Positions 1 through 6,407 of a stretch of DNA of 23,709 nt are shown piece after piece (within the stretch, counting starts at the first letter, position 1; each line of letters starts with the position of its first letter). The translations under genes were made by a program, and so were the position numbers. The notes under the pieces are model-generated. The model did not search any database. It saw nothing but the letters and a program-made list of their open reading frames with translations, and had not been told where the DNA came from. Source of the stretch: a virus; the IMG/VR virus record IMGVR_UViG_3300009436_000114, positions 1 to 23,709 of that record; one strand, written 5' to 3'.

Positions 1-108
1 ACACCATTTAAAGCAAGACTTCTCCCATAATGATCTGTATGTTATTTTAGACGGATCTCCGACATACTTCTCTGGTTTTTTTATTTTGTATTTGCCTGAA
101 TAAGCCAT
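1..108 (-). CDS. 4: Head completion protein gp4 (N-terminal 36 codons, partial)
   Basis: The minus strand opens with ATG at 108-106 and runs out of the left edge without a stop. The peptide starts MAYSGKY and continues with GDPSKITYRSLWEK and a Trp-Cys. I recall T4 gp4 (150 residues) starting MAYSGKW and carrying GDPKKITYRSNWEK at the same place, so the match is close despite only 36 residues. In T4, gp4 is a head completion protein acting after DNA packaging, before the tail joins. No good ribosome binding site is visible before the ATG. The gene diverges from the baseplate operon, whereas in T4 gene 4 lies just before 53 on the same strand, so the order here is rearranged. A plus-strand frame open from 2 to 103 overlaps it completely and is taken as a shadow. 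Confidence 0.92.
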   Translation of the reverse strand, partial: MAYSGKYKIKKPEKYVGDPSKITYRSLWEKSCFKWC

Positions 109-115
109 ATAAATA
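108..115 (+). promoter_or_regulatory. Putative T4-type late promoter for the baseplate operon (TATAAATA)
   Basis: An exact TATAAATA box starts at the gene 4 start codon and points right. The predicted start is near 121, leaving a leader of about 37 bases before the gp48 ATG at 158. It is the natural promoter for the whole plus-strand train. It faces the minus-strand box at 140-147, so each transcript would read across the other promoter. Confidence 0.65.
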
Positions 116-139
116 AAGGTATAATTAATTAGTTTATTG

Positions 140-147
140 TATTTATA
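140..147 (-). promoter_or_regulatory. Putative T4-type late promoter for gene 4 (minus-strand TATAAATA)
   Basis: The plus strand reads TATTTATA, which is an exact TATAAATA late box on the minus strand. By T4 spacing (box at about -13 to -6) transcription would start near 134 and run left, giving a leader of about 26 bases before the gene 4 ATG at 108. In this AT-rich DNA an exact 8-mer is expected a few times per strand by chance. Its place just upstream of a late gene is the main support. Confidence 0.55.
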
Positions 148-157
148 GGACAAATAT

Positions 158-1006
158 ATGAGCATATACTGCTTTCCAGAATCGTTAAGAGCGAGCTCAG
201 ATTATGGTACATCGTTCGTTTCTTTTAATTTTATTAAACGCGCTTTACCAGAAAATGCTACGGTATTTTTATATCTGCCACCAGGCTTTTCGCTTAGTGA
301 TACCGCATCGTATGGTTCTGTTGATCTAGGTGTTATTGGTGGCCAAGGTGTCGGCTTCGATTCAGAATCTGGTAAAAACACTGGATTGAGTGAAGGCGAA
401 AGAAAGGATATCGCGACGTTTGCATTAGCAAAGGCTGCAGATAATTTTGGTGCTGAAGCGCTATTTGCCAAAGAGAAAATACAACAAGGTGTAGCATTAA
501 ATCCTAATACAACTCTACAGTTTAATAATGTTAATGTAAGAGAATTTAGCTTTTCGTTTAAGCTTGTCGCAGAATCTCAGGCAGAAGCAGAACAAGCATT
601 ACTTATTGAAAACTTATTTAGGGCAGCGGCTTACCCAGAATTAAAAACAAACAAAGGGTTATTCCTAGAATATCCTCCAACTTTTGATATTAAGTTTCAT
701 TACGGAGCTGGTGAAAATAAATTTATGCCTGTTATTCTCGAGTCATATTTGACGGGTGTTCAGGTAACATATAACGCTGGCACTAATATGTATCATGCTG
801 ATGGTTCACCTACTGAAATTGATTTAACACTTAACTTTAGTGAGACTCAGGCTATTACAAGAGAGAAGCTTTATGCAAACCAAACTCAAACTGATAATCC
901 TGATGCGTCGATTGATCAGTTAAAGGATAATATTGCTAGGCAGTTAAATGATAAATCAAACAGATCATTCTCTGTACCTAATAGAGTAAAAAGTCTTTTT
1001 CGTTAA
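158..1006 (+). CDS. 48: Baseplate tail-tube cap/junction protein, gp48-like
   Basis: 282 residues. In T4, gp48 sits on the central hub and, with gp54, starts polymerisation of the tail tube. The family signature is in the middle and C-terminal half. A segment with FSFSFKLV, an acidic helix and a FRAAAYPEL stretch (about 129-165) is followed by GLFLEYPPTFDIKF (about 170-185). A closing beta part ends in LTLNFSETQAITREKLY (about 225-240). The polar tail (about 241-282) looks disordered. It is shorter than T4 gp48 (364 residues), as I recall for marine relatives. The start at 158 is supported by AGGA at 147-150 with seven bases of spacing. It is the first gene of the plus-strand operon. Because gp48 and gp54 share a tube-like fold, gp54 remains an alternative; no second member is in the window. 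Confidence 0.78.
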   Translation: MSIYCFPESLRASSDYGTSFVSFNFIKRALPENATVFLYLPPGFSLSDTASYGSVDLGVIGGQGVGFDSESGKNTGLSEGERKDIATFALAKAADNFGAEALFAKEKIQQGVALNPNTTLQFNNVNVREFSFSFKLVAESQAEAEQALLIENLFRAAAYPELKTNKGLFLEYPPTFDIKFHYGAGENKFMPVILESYLTGVQVTYNAGTNMYHADGSPTEIDLTLNFSETQAITREKLYANQTQTDNPDASIDQLKDNIARQLNDKSNRSFSVPNRVKSLFR

Positions 1007-1022
1007 TTAATAGGAGTTACAA

Positions 1023-2102
1023 ATGTTTTTTAGCCAATTTCCAAAAGTAGGATATGATTTTAACCGTACTGGTACCGTACAGCAAATGGTTAATATCTTT
1101 CGTGCTATTAAGCCACAAGGAAATTTTATTGATGATGCACTATTATATAAGATGTATAATATAAAAAACGGTGCAAGGCCTGATATTATATCTCAAGAAT
1201 TATATGGTACACCGGATTTCTATTGGACATTTTTTGTCATTAACGACTTTTTACATGATGGTATGCAGGCATGGCCATTAAGCGAAGAATCATTATATAA
1301 TTTTATAGAAACTTCATATTCGGGTAAAGCTCTATGTTTTACTCCTGAGGTCTTAAGAGACGCAGATAATAGAGCTCAAGGAACTAAAAATTCAGTTGCA
1401 GGTATATTAAATTTAGGCGAGCTTGTATATGGATCAACATCAGGAGCAGTTGGTAGAATTGTAAGAAAAGATACAGATTTACAACAAATTATTTTACAGG
1501 ATATTATTCCTGGAGAAACAACATTAGACGCAAACAATAATCAGGTTGGTATTGATCCTAGAACTGGTGCGACTTCAGCTTCTATACATGGTGGTAATTT
1601 TCAAGTAGGAGAATTTTTATCAGCTTCACAAACTAAACTTGATAGTCAAACACTGTTTTCTTTGCAAGTAGGAGAAGTTTATGATTATGCAAATGCTCCT
1701 GCATATTATTATGAAACAAACGATGAGTCACGTAGGCCTCTCACTGCACCTAAGGTTATTCCATCATCGACTGTATACTCAGAGTTACAATGGAATAAGG
1801 ATTTACAGACGGAAGCTGGTTATACACCAACAGGTGATAGTGCAACAGATAAAGTTGCGAATGGAAGTATTCTAAGTAATGCGGTATTTAATACACCATT
1901 AGTATATAGCGGAGGTTATGATTCACATAATCAACAATTCGGAATTGTTCCTAACGTTACTGCTAGAGGCAATGATATAACTTATGTGTCAAACAAAGCA
2001 CGTTTAATAGAAATCAATGATGATCGATCAAACATTCGAATCATTGATCCTAATTATATGGAACAGTTCTTACAAGAATTTGAGGAAGCTATGAATGTCT
2101 AA
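1023..2102 (+). CDS. 53: Baseplate wedge subunit gp53 with large central insertion
   Basis: 359 residues; T4 gp53 has 196. gp53 joins the wedge late and helps wedges associate around the hub. The N-terminal 110 residues carry the family pattern: FFSQFPKVGYDF, a MYNIKNGARPDIISQELYG stretch, and a PDFYWTFFVINDF core like the T4 region NPQLYWVLLMCND. The C-terminal part (about 320-359, ARLIEINDDRSNIRIIDPNY then an acidic helix) resembles the end of T4 gp53. Between them, roughly residues 120-320, lies extra beta-rich sequence with a G-STSGAVGRIV pattern and a FQVGEFL motif, of a type also seen in the DUF4815-like protein downstream. AGGAG at 1012-1016 fixes the start. The last eight bases overlap the gp27 start. 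Confidence 0.9.
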   Translation: MFFSQFPKVGYDFNRTGTVQQMVNIFRAIKPQGNFIDDALLYKMYNIKNGARPDIISQELYGTPDFYWTFFVINDFLHDGMQAWPLSEESLYNFIETSYSGKALCFTPEVLRDADNRAQGTKNSVAGILNLGELVYGSTSGAVGRIVRKDTDLQQIILQDIIPGETTLDANNNQVGIDPRTGATSASIHGGNFQVGEFLSASQTKLDSQTLFSLQVGEVYDYANAPAYYYETNDESRRPLTAPKVIPSSTVYSELQWNKDLQTEAGYTPTGDSATDKVANGSILSNAVFNTPLVYSGGYDSHNQQFGIVPNVTARGNDITYVSNKARLIEINDDRSNIRIIDPNYMEQFLQEFEEAMNV

Positions 2103-3429
2103 TAACGCTTCGAAAACTTCAGGCGGTAGAGCAACATTACCAAATTCATATACTGTTGAAAGCTTTACAGTAACGTTGAATGATGGTACAAAGATTAACG
2201 CTAAGGATCTCTTAGTTTCTTTTGTTATACACGAAAGTTTGTTTTCTCCTACAATAAACGCAGAGTTTAGAATACTTGATGGCTTTGGTATGTTGGTTGA
2301 TGGTCACATCATAGGTGGAGAAGAGGTGGAACTAAAAGTTATTCGAATAGACAACTCTAAAGATACATATGCTAACTCGAGCAATAAAATACATCTCAAA
2401 TTAAACATAGCAAATATATTCGATCATACTACGCCTAAAGTAGGTCTACAGTCGTATACGTTAACATGCTTATCTAAGCATGCATTTATTAATATATCAA
2501 AAACATTGAATAGATCTTTTACTGGAGTTATTCATGATCTTATTGACAAAATATGTTCGAATGATTTAAAAACAAAAATTAATTCTACAGGCAATTCTTC
2601 TGATGAAATAGTTGGAATATATCCTGATTTAAAACCATTAGATGCAATTCAATGGTTATTAAGAAACATATCAGACGAAACAACGCCTTATTTCTTTTAT
2701 GATACTATACAAGACGGATTACAACTTAATTCGTATAAGCAATTAATTAATGAAGATTCGTATAGAAAATATAATAATAGTCCATTCTTTCAAACTACTG
2801 TTGGTACAAAAGAGTATTTTGAAGAATCAACTAGAAAGATAACTTCTTTAAATTCAGATTTAAATATGTCAATCTATAAATCAATTGATTCTGGTGTATA
2901 CGCATCAAGAACAGATTCATTAGATATATCGACAAAGTCATATAAGAGATCAGATTATTCTTATAAGAATAACGAAAAAATTAATAGTTCAGGAAAACCA
3001 TTTTCTGATAAGATTGAATTTGATAATAGAATTCTATCAGAAAATTATGATTCGAAGCAGTTTTGTATAACAAAAAATTCTTTATCATTTAATACAAAAA
3101 ATAACTATCATAATGTAATAGAAGAATCAATTGGAGATAAGAACAGTAAGTTTAACGCACTATCTTTTATAGGATTAGATATGACTACGTATGGTGACTT
3201 AAATATGACTGTTGGAAAAATCTTAGATTTAAATATTATGAAAAGTACTGATTCAAATGTCCAAGATAGAAACAGAAAAAATGGTATGGTAGATAAACTC
3301 TTATCTGGGAAATACATAATAACTGAATTAGCTCACGTATTTAATGGCACTGAATATATATGTGACATAGGTATACAAAAAGATAGTTTAACATATAACA
3401 TAGATTCTGATATAAAGATTGGTAAATAA
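2095..3429 (+). CDS. 27: Baseplate central hub protein, gp27-like
   Basis: 444 residues; T4 gp27 has 391. In T4 a gp27 trimer forms the torus that holds the gp5 spike and matches the tube above. Support comes from a beta-rich N-terminal domain (SYTVESFTVTLNDG, about 18-31; LFSPTINAEFRILD, about 50-63), a helical segment PLDAIQWLLRNISDE near 180-195, and its place directly before gp5. Residues 210-340 are polar and rich in Ser, Asn and Lys. A final beta part contains LIGLD/LDLNIMKSTD-type strands and GKYIITELAHVFNGTEYICD-like hub sequence near the C terminus. The start at 2095 overlaps the gp53 stop and uses GAGGA at 2082-2086 inside gp53, so the two are probably translationally coupled. The assignment rests on pattern and context more than on long identities. 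Confidence 0.78.
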   Translation: MSNNASKTSGGRATLPNSYTVESFTVTLNDGTKINAKDLLVSFVIHESLFSPTINAEFRILDGFGMLVDGHIIGGEEVELKVIRIDNSKDTYANSSNKIHLKLNIANIFDHTTPKVGLQSYTLTCLSKHAFINISKTLNRSFTGVIHDLIDKICSNDLKTKINSTGNSSDEIVGIYPDLKPLDAIQWLLRNISDETTPYFFYDTIQDGLQLNSYKQLINEDSYRKYNNSPFFQTTVGTKEYFEESTRKITSLNSDLNMSIYKSIDSGVYASRTDSLDISTKSYKRSDYSYKNNEKINSSGKPFSDKIEFDNRILSENYDSKQFCITKNSLSFNTKNNYHNVIEESIGDKNSKFNALSFIGLDMTTYGDLNMTVGKILDLNIMKSTDSNVQDRNRKNGMVDKLLSGKYIITELAHVFNGTEYICDIGIQKDSLTYNIDSDIKIGK

Positions 3430-3432
3430 ATT

Positions 3433-4386
3433 ATGAATAGAGAAAGCGATAGTTTTAAAAATGGCCACTTCACTTGGTTTACTGGAGTCGTCGAAGAAAT
3501 TAATGACCCAGATTATCTAGGGCGAGTTAAAGTAAGATGCTTTGGTTATCATACTAACATTTTAGCGAATATAGCAACGACATCGTTACCATGGGCTACA
3601 GTGATGGGACCAACAAACTCTGCTAATGTATCGGGTATTGGTACAACAACTCATGGGTTAGTGAATGGTACGTGGGTTGTGGGTTTCTTTCGTGATGGAC
3701 CTAGTGCACAAGATCCTATTATTATGGGAACAGTTGGATCTAGTTATGCAGAAAAGCCAAGTAGTACATTAGGTTTTTCTGATGCATCTGGAACATATCC
3801 AAAATTTCAACAAGATACTGATGGTACTGATTTAGAAGAGACTTACGTAGACACAAACTTGTTGGCACGTGGTACGAACACTATCATACGAGAACTTGAT
3901 ACCGTATCCAAAGAACCTGCTACTTTATATGCTGCAGTCTATCCTAATAATAAAGTAACACAAACGACGTCTGGCCATATTATTGAAATAGATGATACAC
4001 CTGGAGCAGAAAGAATTAATATACGACATATGTCTGGCACATTTGTTGAGATTCATCCGAATGGAGATGTCGTACAAAGTAACAGTAATAAATATCAAAT
4101 TACAACCGGTGACGATAATGTGCATATAACTGGTGTATGTAACTTAACAATTGATTCACATTGTAATACTACTATTGGTGGTGATTGGAATATTAATGTA
4201 ACAGGAAATAAAAACGAAACAATTGGTGGCAATGTAACAGAAGATATTACCGGTAATGTTAAAGAGTCTGTTGGTGGTTCTGTAACAGAATCATATAGTG
4301 GTAGTCAAAAAACATCTGCTGCTTCAATGGATATAAATGGTGGATCTGCTATCGATATGGATGCAGGAAGGATTGACTTAAACTAA
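3433..4386 (+). CDS. 5: Baseplate spike protein gp5, lacking the lysozyme domain
   Basis: 317 residues; T4 gp5 has 575. This is the trimeric membrane-puncturing spike. Residues about 12-110 are the OB-fold domain (FTWFTGVVEEINDPDYLGRV, then LPWATVMGPT and WVVGFFRDGPSAQDPIIMG). In T4 the lysozyme domain comes next. Here only a short linker (about 110-175) leads into the VgrG-like section SGHIIEIDDTPGAERINI and SGTFVEIHPNGDV. A beta-helix with eight-residue repeats follows (248-295). The C-terminal segment DINGGSAIDMDAGRIDLN would form the blunt end that receives the PAAR tip. No catalytic Glu-Asp-Thr lysozyme core is present, so cell-wall cutting must be done by another protein. The stop and the next start share TAATG. 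Confidence 0.92.
   Translation: MNRESDSFKNGHFTWFTGVVEEINDPDYLGRVKVRCFGYHTNILANIATTSLPWATVMGPTNSANVSGIGTTTHGLVNGTWVVGFFRDGPSAQDPIIMGTVGSSYAEKPSSTLGFSDASGTYPKFQQDTDGTDLEETYVDTNLLARGTNTIIRELDTVSKEPATLYAAVYPNNKVTQTTSGHIIEIDDTPGAERINIRHMSGTFVEIHPNGDVVQSNSNKYQITTGDDNVHITGVCNLTIDSHCNTTIGGDWNINVTGNKNETIGGNVTEDITGNVKESVGGSVTESYSGSQKTSAASMDINGGSAIDMDAGRIDLN
4174..4317 (+). repeat. Six octapeptide repeats of the gp5 beta-helix needle
   Basis: Residues 248-295 of gp5 read as consecutive octads: IGGDWNIN, VTGNKNET, IGGNVTED, ITGNVKES, VGGSVTES, YSGSQKTS. Each has an aliphatic or aromatic residue at position 1 and Gly at position 3, the pattern of the T4 gp5 C-terminal prism. This is fewer octads than in T4 gp5, which implies a shorter needle. 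Confidence 0.88.
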
Positions 4387-4832
4387 TGGCTATTGTATTA
4401 TCAACTTTGTCTGATGTTACAAGAGATACCACCTTTACGCAAACGATATCTGCTACTGGTGATGGAGCTCCTATTGCTGAAACAATTAATTCTGTTGTAA
4501 TAAGTGGAACTAATGTAGATTCTGGTATCACAATAAATGGTGCAACAATAAGTGGACAATATAATGCAGCGTTTAATGAGCAAGTGCACTATGTTACAAA
4601 AGGATCAAGTGATTTATTAGAGACACCAACAATTGTAAGTGGTACTGGAAATGTTCCACCAAACAAAGACATTATAAAATTTGTTACTGATAACAGCTCA
4701 TTTAAAACAAAATCATATACTGTAACAGTTACATATAATACCAATCAGACAGAAACGTTTACGGTGTCACAGAAAGTGAATAACGATATGGATGGTTTTG
4801 TAAGTTGGTTAACCGGTTATTTGAATGCATAA
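4386..4832 (+). CDS. Uncharacterised small beta-rich protein between spike and spike tip
   Basis: 148 residues, family not recognised. It is rich in Thr, Ser, Asn and Val with alternating hydrophobic residues, which suggests a beta-sandwich. Segments such as TINSVVISGTNVDSGITING and KSYTVTVTYNTNQTETFTVS look like Ig- or fibronectin-type strands. The C terminus (DMDGFVSWLTGYLNA) could be an amphipathic helix. No signal peptide or membrane segment is visible. The ATG overlaps the gp5 stop as TAATG, with AGGAAGGA at 4365-4372 upstream, so it is probably coupled to gp5. Its position between the spike and its PAAR tip suggests a virion or spike-assembly role, but that is inference from context. 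Confidence 0.8.
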   Translation: MAIVLSTLSDVTRDTTFTQTISATGDGAPIAETINSVVISGTNVDSGITINGATISGQYNAAFNEQVHYVTKGSSDLLETPTIVSGTGNVPPNKDIIKFVTDNSSFKTKSYTVTVTYNTNQTETFTVSQKVNNDMDGFVSWLTGYLNA

Positions 4833-5019
4833 ATTTGTTATTTTAAATAAAGGAATAATAGAAACATATAGTGACTTTGACGATATACCAAAGTCATTTG
4901 ATAATTTAATAGAGTTTAATCCAGATATTATACCGCCCCCTCATACAGAGGAGGAACATAGATTAAATGGTCAATGGGAAACTAAGCTAAAAGAGCTTAT
5001 GAAACGGGAGACAAAATAA
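4825..5019 (+). CDS. Uncharacterised 64-residue acidic/helical protein
   Basis: Small ORF overlapping the preceding stop by eight bases and sharing TAATG with the PAAR gene after it. This double coupling argues it is real. The N-terminal half is short strands (HKFVILNKGIIETYSDFDD) with an acidic DDIPKSFDNLIEFNPD stretch. A proline break (IIPPPHTEEE) precedes a charged helix (LNGQWETKLKELMKRETK). No family is recognised. The overall look, a small beta unit plus a charged C-terminal helix, is reminiscent of small phage assembly chaperones, but this is only a guess. Confidence 0.75.
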   Translation: MHKFVILNKGIIETYSDFDDIPKSFDNLIEFNPDIIPPPHTEEEHRLNGQWETKLKELMKRETK

Positions 5020-5303
5020 TGCCAGCAGTCGCAAGGATAGGAGATGCCAATGCAGCACATTGTTCTGGAATGGTACAAGCAGCAGGAAGTGGCAATGTAT
5101 TTGCTAATGGTATTGCAGTATCAAGAGTAGGTGATAGTAATACTGGTCATCTACTGCCAGGATCTCCTTGTCCTGGTCATGCAACTCCTATAGGCTCTGG
5201 TTCTGGAACTGTATTCGTAAATGGTATATCGTGTGGTAGAGTAGGTGATCCAACATGCACATCAGTCGCAGCTGGATCTGGAAATGTTTTTGCAGGAGGT
5301 TAG
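5019..5303 (+). CDS. 5.4: PAAR-motif spike-tip protein (T4 gp5.4-like)
   Basis: 94 residues, close to T4 gp5.4 (97). PAAR proteins form a sharp cone that caps the trimeric gp5/VgrG needle and hold a metal ion, usually zinc, near the tip through three His and one Cys. The sequence starts with PAVARIGDANAAH and has the repeated beta-hairpin units AAGSGNVFANGIAVSRVGD, GSGSGTVFVNGISCGRVGD and AAGSGNVFAGG. Candidate ligands are His14, His44 (or His54) and Cys80; Cys15, Cys51 and Cys72 are extra. GGGAG at 5006-5010 precedes the start, which overlaps the previous stop. The position downstream of gp5 matches T4 order. Confidence 0.95.
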   Translation: MPAVARIGDANAAHCSGMVQAAGSGNVFANGIAVSRVGDSNTGHLLPGSPCPGHATPIGSGSGTVFVNGISCGRVGDPTCTSVAAGSGNVFAGG

Positions 5304-5312
5304 AAAAATATA

Positions 5313-5942
5313 ATGACAATTAAATTTGAATTAATTACAAAAGAAAATTTTAGTGAAGAAGCATATATGCGATGCCTTGATGATAGCGCACATGCTGTTT
5401 TTAAAGATCGAACATATCTTCATCCTACATCAGGCACATCAATTGCACAAAAGAAAGCATGGTATTTAAGGCATGCTATAGATCTTATAGGACATGGTAA
5501 GTTCTTTGGTTATCAGGCCTATGAAGAATTTGACGGGCTAGCTGAACTAGGAATTGGTTTAAATGCTATTCCTGAGAATGCAATAATTCCAGAAGAAATG
5601 AGAGTCGGTAAGCAAATATTCTTAATGGTATTAGGCTTAAGTGAACCTGACAATACGTATTATGCAGATCTGTTTTTATTTGGAAAAAATAGAAAAGGAT
5701 CACGATCTTACATGTATGATTTAGAAATTGCTGAAATGGGTCGACAAATTATGAAAGAAAATGGATATTCATATATGTCATATTCTGCAGTAAAAGATAC
5801 TTCAATTGAAACTAAACTCCTTAATGATGAGTATCACCCATTATGGAAAGATGAAAAGCGAGGATTAAATGGTGCGCCTCAATCAACTGGAAGTGGGAGA
5901 AATGGCTTCGATACCGTCAATCGGTACCGTCATCCATTATAA
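5313..5942 (+). CDS. Uncharacterised protein, possible GNAT-fold acetyltransferase-like
   Basis: 209 residues, not firmly recognised. Unlike its neighbours it looks like a mixed alpha/beta cytoplasmic protein, not a beta-rich virion part. Features that recall GNAT enzymes are an N-terminal KFELITKENFSEE strand-helix, a central pair of strands (GKFFGYQAYEEFDGLAELGI), and a strand (YYADLFLFGKNRKGSRSY) followed by a helix (LEIAEMGRQIMKENG) and a strand (YSYMSYSAV). The NRKGSRS segment lies where GNATs keep their pyrophosphate-binding Q/RxxGxG/A loop but does not match it fully. The C-terminal 40 residues are polar. AGGAGG at 5294-5299 lies 13 bases before the ATG. The TATAAATA box of the next unit overlaps its stop codon. 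It could be a modifier of virion proteins or an assembly factor; both are inference. Confidence 0.55.
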   Translation: MTIKFELITKENFSEEAYMRCLDDSAHAVFKDRTYLHPTSGTSIAQKKAWYLRHAIDLIGHGKFFGYQAYEEFDGLAELGIGLNAIPENAIIPEEMRVGKQIFLMVLGLSEPDNTYYADLFLFGKNRKGSRSYMYDLEIAEMGRQIMKENGYSYMSYSAVKDTSIETKLLNDEYHPLWKDEKRGLNGAPQSTGSGRNGFDTVNRYRHPL

Positions 5943-5945
5943 ATA
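5938..5945 (+). promoter_or_regulatory. Putative T4-type late promoter before gp25 (TATAAATA)
   Basis: An exact late box overlaps the stop codon (5940-5942) of the preceding gene. T4 spacing puts the start near 5951, one base before the gp25 ATG at 5952, so a transcript from here would be essentially leaderless. It lies at a functional boundary between the hub/spike genes and the wedge genes. A chance match is possible in AT-rich DNA. Confidence 0.5.
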
Positions 5946-5951
5946 ACTATT

Positions 5952-6401
5952 ATGGCATATAATTCAATTACAACAACAGGTACTAATACAGCTGATGCTA
6001 GCTCACGCACAGCTACTGGATCTTCTCGATATAGTGATTTAAATCTGCAAATGATACCCCATCCTTTAAAGAGAGATATAATACCTTTAAAGAACGAAAA
6101 TGCTGTTAAGAATGCGGTTAGGAATCTAATTATTTCTAACTTCTTTGAAAGACCATTTGCTCCTACACTCGCAGCGAATTTAAGAGGTTTATTATTTGAG
6201 CCAGCTGACAATATTACAATAGCTGCAATTAAGAATAATATACTGAACGTGCTTAAAGAATATGAACCACGTATTGCGAACATTCATATCCTTGTAGAAC
6301 TTTCACCTAAAGAAACTCAATATAATGTAACAGTAGTCTTTAGTATAAAGGAAGATGATTCAATACAAGATATTGAAGTCAATTTAAAACGATTAAGGTA
6401 A
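5952..6401 (+). CDS. 25: Baseplate wedge subunit gp25 (GPW/gp25 family)
   Basis: 149 residues; T4 gp25 has 132. gp25 is the sheath-like core wedge component that anchors the first sheath disc and binds gp6; related proteins occur in type VI secretion systems. Family traits: YSDLNLQMIPHPLKRDI (about 27-43), a helix with AVKNAVRNLI, the FERPFAPTLAANLRGLLFEP stretch, and the diagnostic EPRI at about 105-108 followed by alternating strands. The first 26 residues are Ser/Thr-rich and probably flexible. I keep the ATG at 5952 because the conserved YSDL lies upstream of the next in-frame Met. No Shine-Dalgarno is visible before it (see the late box at 5938). gp6 follows after six bases. Confidence 0.94.
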   Translation: MAYNSITTTGTNTADASSRTATGSSRYSDLNLQMIPHPLKRDIIPLKNENAVKNAVRNLIISNFFERPFAPTLAANLRGLLFEPADNITIAAIKNNILNVLKEYEPRIANIHILVELSPKETQYNVTVVFSIKEDDSIQDIEVNLKRLR

Positions 6402-6407
6402 CCACTC

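Noticed and set aside
2-103. Plus-strand frame open from the left edge to a TAA at 101-103, looking like the tail of an upstream gene
   Set aside because: The minus strand of the same bases encodes a clear gp4 N terminus (MAYSGKY...GDPSKITYRSLWEK), so the plus-strand reading is its shadow.
4332-4339. TATAAATG, one base off the late box, 46 bases before the gene at 4386
   Set aside because: Not the exact consensus, lies in gp5 coding sequence, and the downstream gene is already coupled to gp5 by TAATG.
4933-4953. CCCCCTC...GAGGAGG stem in the 64-residue gene
   Set aside because: Imperfect stem within coding sequence and no T run; no sign of a regulatory role.
5912-5926. Inverted repeat TACCG-TCAAT-CGGTA as a possible terminator before gp25
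   Set aside because: Only a five-pair stem, no following T run, and inside the coding end of the preceding gene.
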